A stretch of 34,738 bases of DNA from Lacrimispora amygdalina. GTDB lineage: Bacteria; Bacillota; Clostridia; Lachnospirales; Lachnospiraceae. Where the stretch lies: contig NZ_QOHO01000028.1 in the NCBI RefSeq assembly GCF_003432035.1, positions 1 through 34,738 of the forward strand. The letters run 5' to 3'. Under the pieces are notes generated by a model that saw nothing but the letters and a program-made list of their open reading frames with translations, was not told the origin of the DNA and searched no databases. Numbering within the stretch: position 1 is the first letter of the stretch; each line of letters starts with the position of its first letter. This document shows positions 32,760 to 34,738 of this stretch, one piece after another. Made by a program: the position numbers and the translations under genes.

Positions 32760-33911
32760 ATGGATTTTAGTTTATCAAAAAAACATCTTCTGGCACAAAC
32801 TCTGTACAGAAGCTTCACTGAAAATGAGGTGAAGCCAATGGCACATGAGGTGGATGAGAAGGAACTATTTCCCAGGGAAACTGTTGAAAAAATGGCCAGA
32901 TGCGGGTTGATGGGAATACCCGTTCCAAAGGAGTACGGCGGGCAGGGCTGTGATGTATTATCTTACATCATGTGTGTGGAGGAATTGGCAAAGGCATGCG
33001 CAACCACAGCGGTAATCCTGTCGGCCCATACTTCCCTTTGTATAGATCCCATTCTTACATACGGGACAGAGGAACAAAAGCAAAACTATATACCTGATCT
33101 GGCGGCAGGCCGGAAGCTTGGCGCGTTTGCACTGACAGAGCCGGGGGCTGGAACCGATGCCCAGGGACAACAGACAAAAGCTTATCTTGACGGGGAACAA
33201 TGGGTACTTAACGGCTCCAAGTGCTTTATTACCAACGGAAAGGAAGCTGATGTCTATATCATCATAGCGGTGACAGGAACCGTTGAAAAGCGGGGGAAAA
33301 AATCAAAAGAGATATCCGCTTTTATTGTGGAAAAAGGAACACCCGGCTTCTCATTTGGAACCAAGGAAAAGAAGATGGGCATCCGGGGGTCTGCCACCTA
33401 TGAACTTATATTTGATGAATGCAGAATACCAAAGGAAAACCTTTTGGGAATAAAGGGTAAGGGGTTTGGTATTGCCATGCATACACTGGATGGCGGAAGA
33501 ATCGGAATTGCCGCTCAGGCCCTTGGACTTGCAGAAGGAGCATTTGAATCCACAGTGAAATACGTCAAAGAGAGGAAACAGTTTGGACGTACGCTGGGAC
33601 AGTTCCAGAATACCCAGTTTCAGCTGGCGGATATGGCAACCAGGATTGAGGCTGCAAAGATGCTTGTATACAAAGCAGCCCTGGCAAAGGAAACACAGAA
33701 GATATACAGCGTGGAAGCGGCAAAGGCCAAACTATATGCGGCAAAGACTGCCATGGAGGTGACAGAAAAAGCTGTTCAGCTTCACGGCGGTTATGGATAT
33801 ATCCGCGAATACGGTGTGGAAAGAATGATGCGGGATGCGAAAATTACAGAGATATACGAGGGAACAAGCGAGGTACAGCTTATGGTGATTTCCGGCGATG
33901 TGTTAAAATAA
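32760..33911 (+). CDS. bcd: butyryl-CoA dehydrogenase
   Basis: A 383-residue FAD acyl-CoA dehydrogenase, short-chain type, that reduces crotonyl-CoA to butyryl-CoA. Signature blocks AFALTEPGAGTDAQG, NGSKCFITNG, KEKKMGIRGSATYELIFDECRIPKENLLG and QLHGGYGYIREYGVERMMRDAKITEIYEGTSEVQ are present; Glu367 in IYEGTSE is the catalytic base seen in M. elsdenii and other Bcd enzymes. It is 12 bases ahead of etfB. With EtfAB such enzymes bifurcate electrons between crotonyl-CoA and ferredoxin, an energy-saving step in clostridia. Its substrate is supplied by AbfD. Usual length for the family. Confidence 0.95.
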   Translation: MDFSLSKKHLLAQTLYRSFTENEVKPMAHEVDEKELFPRETVEKMARCGLMGIPVPKEYGGQGCDVLSYIMCVEELAKACATTAVILSAHTSLCIDPILTYGTEEQKQNYIPDLAAGRKLGAFALTEPGAGTDAQGQQTKAYLDGEQWVLNGSKCFITNGKEADVYIIIAVTGTVEKRGKKSKEISAFIVEKGTPGFSFGTKEKKMGIRGSATYELIFDECRIPKENLLGIKGKGFGIAMHTLDGGRIGIAAQALGLAEGAFESTVKYVKERKQFGRTLGQFQNTQFQLADMATRIEAAKMLVYKAALAKETQKIYSVEAAKAKLYAAKTAMEVTEKAVQLHGGYGYIREYGVERMMRDAKITEIYEGTSEVQLMVISGDVLK

Positions 33912-33923
33912 GGAGGATACACA

Positions 33924-34706
33924 GTGAATATTGTTGTTTGCGTAAAACAGGTGCCTGATACAAAAGGCGGTGTAAAATTTAATCCGGATGGTACCCTTGA
34001 CAGAGGTGCCATGCTGGCAATCATGAATCCGGATGACAAGGCAGGACTTGAGGCAGCTCTCAAATTGAAAGACCAGTACGGCGCAAAGGTGACAGTGATT
34101 ACCATGGGGCTTCCCAAAGCAGATGAGGTTTTGAGAGAAGCCCTGGCAATGGGGGCAGACAACGGCATTCTTGTCACAGACCGGGTACTGGGAGGTGCTG
34201 ATACATGGGCCACATCCTCTACGCTGGCAGGAGCGCTGAAAAGACTTGACTATGATCTGATTATTACAGGGCGGCAGGCCATTGACGGCGATACAGCCCA
34301 GGTAGGACCCCAGATATCCGAGCACCTTGATATCCCGGTTATATCCTATGTACAGAATTTAAAGATCGAAGGAGAATATGTGGTTGCAGAGCGTCAGTTT
34401 GAAGACAGGTATCATCTGTTACGGGCGAAGATGCCATGCCTGATTACCGCTCTCTCTGAGCTTAACTCTCCCCGGTATATGACGCCGGGCGGCATATTCG
34501 ATGCCTATGCTGCAGAGATTACCGTATGGGGAAGACAGGATTTAAAAGAGGTTGATGACAGCAATATCGGCCTGAAAGGTTCCCCCACCCAGATTGCAAA
34601 GGCATCTGACAAAGTGAGAAAGGGTGCCGGAGAGATTGTAAATCTGGACGCTCCGGAGTCAGTTGATTATATTATGAACAAACTTAGAGAAAGACATATT
34701 ATCTAA
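33924..34706 (+). CDS. etfB: electron transfer flavoprotein beta subunit
   Basis: A 260-residue EtfB. It starts MNIVVCVKQVPDTKGGVKFNPDGTLDRG and contains MNPDDKAGLEAALKLKDQYGAKVTVITMG, LGGADTWATSSTLAGAL, the ITGRQAIDGDTAQVGPQISEHL motif and PCLITALSELNSPRYMTP. The TGRQAIDGDTAQVGP type and partner bcd gene fit the bifurcating clostridial EtfAB that transfers electrons from NADH to both Bcd and ferredoxin. AAGGAGGA before the ATG. The etfA gene is expected next but lies outside the window. Confidence 0.95.
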   Translation: MNIVVCVKQVPDTKGGVKFNPDGTLDRGAMLAIMNPDDKAGLEAALKLKDQYGAKVTVITMGLPKADEVLREALAMGADNGILVTDRVLGGADTWATSSTLAGALKRLDYDLIITGRQAIDGDTAQVGPQISEHLDIPVISYVQNLKIEGEYVVAERQFEDRYHLLRAKMPCLITALSELNSPRYMTPGGIFDAYAAEITVWGRQDLKEVDDSNIGLKGSPTQIAKASDKVRKGAGEIVNLDAPESVDYIMNKLRERHII

Positions 34707-34717
34707 TATGGAAAGAA

Positions 34718-34738
34718 AAGAGGTGACAAACTATAAAT
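34718..34738 (+). other. ribosome binding site of the next gene, cut by the window end
   Basis: AAGAGGTGA at about 34717-34725 is followed by spacer and the window end before any start codon. From gene order this is expected to be etfA. Confidence 0.5.

Noticed and set aside
1-34738. CRISPR arrays, tRNA and rRNA genes
   Set aside because: No regularly spaced direct repeats and no cloverleaf or rRNA-like stretches were noticed in reading; a covariance scan was not possible.

Overview
The window looks like chromosomal DNA of an anaerobic, plant-fibre-degrading clostridium, most likely Lachnospiraceae (Lachnoclostridium / Lacrimispora / Anaerocolumna neighbourhood). That placement is inferred from low-GC Firmicutes codon use, strong GGAGG ribosome binding sites, a free (dockerin-less) GH9+GH48 cellulase pair with X2 and CBM3 modules, and butyrate-type energy metabolism. 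No rRNA, tRNA or CRISPR array was seen.

Region 1 (0.1-9.1 kb), polysaccharide degradation: a DUF6765-like protein, a secreted GH10 xylanase, an AAA/ABC-type ATPase, then a leftward GH48 -> GH9 cellulase operon. Both cellulases start exactly at the mature enzyme, have an in-frame stop a few codons upstream, and so have no signal peptide, unlike the xylanase. A perfect 11-bp stem-loop lies between them, and CAATGGTA-like repeats lie upstream of GH48.

Region 2 (9.1-13.8 kb), accessory and scarred: an XRE/DUF5680 regulator; an unrecognised, promoter- and terminator-bounded small RNA candidate on the minus strand (about 10864-10972); a membrane protein; two tiny ORFs; a tyrosine-integrase tail cut just before its catalytic tyrosine by an IS256-family element (12206-13568). 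The IS has no matching target duplication and a second truncated reading frame abuts its other end.

Region 3 (13.7-18.2 kb), lysine to N-acetyl-beta-lysine: a polar amino acid ABC transporter (binding lipoprotein, permease, ATPase), then lysine 2,3-aminomutase (ablA) and beta-lysine acetyltransferase (ablB). Together they suggest uptake of lysine and conversion to the osmolyte N-epsilon-acetyl-beta-lysine.

Region 4 (18.2-34.7 kb), succinate / 4-hydroxybutyrate to butyryl-CoA, in visibly more GC-rich DNA. A divergent LysR gene precedes sucD, 4hbD, abfD, two tandem 4-hydroxybutyrate CoA-transferases and a PQ-loop membrane protein. A NifU-like protein gene (minus strand) and a second LysR follow. 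Next comes an unusual operon: a Cys-rich/MaoC fusion, an acyl carrier protein, LuxE-like acyl-protein synthetase, LuxC-like acyl reductase and an AMP-forming ligase, running into bcd and etfB (etfA probably starts just past the window). The expected route is succinyl-CoA -> succinate semialdehyde -> 4-hydroxybutyrate -> 4-hydroxybutyryl-CoA -> crotonyl-CoA -> butyryl-CoA. The ACP/LuxE/LuxC/ligase/MaoC set is not part of the textbook pathway; it looks like an ATP-driven, carrier-bound acyl reductase branch, and is the best candidate here for an undescribed system.
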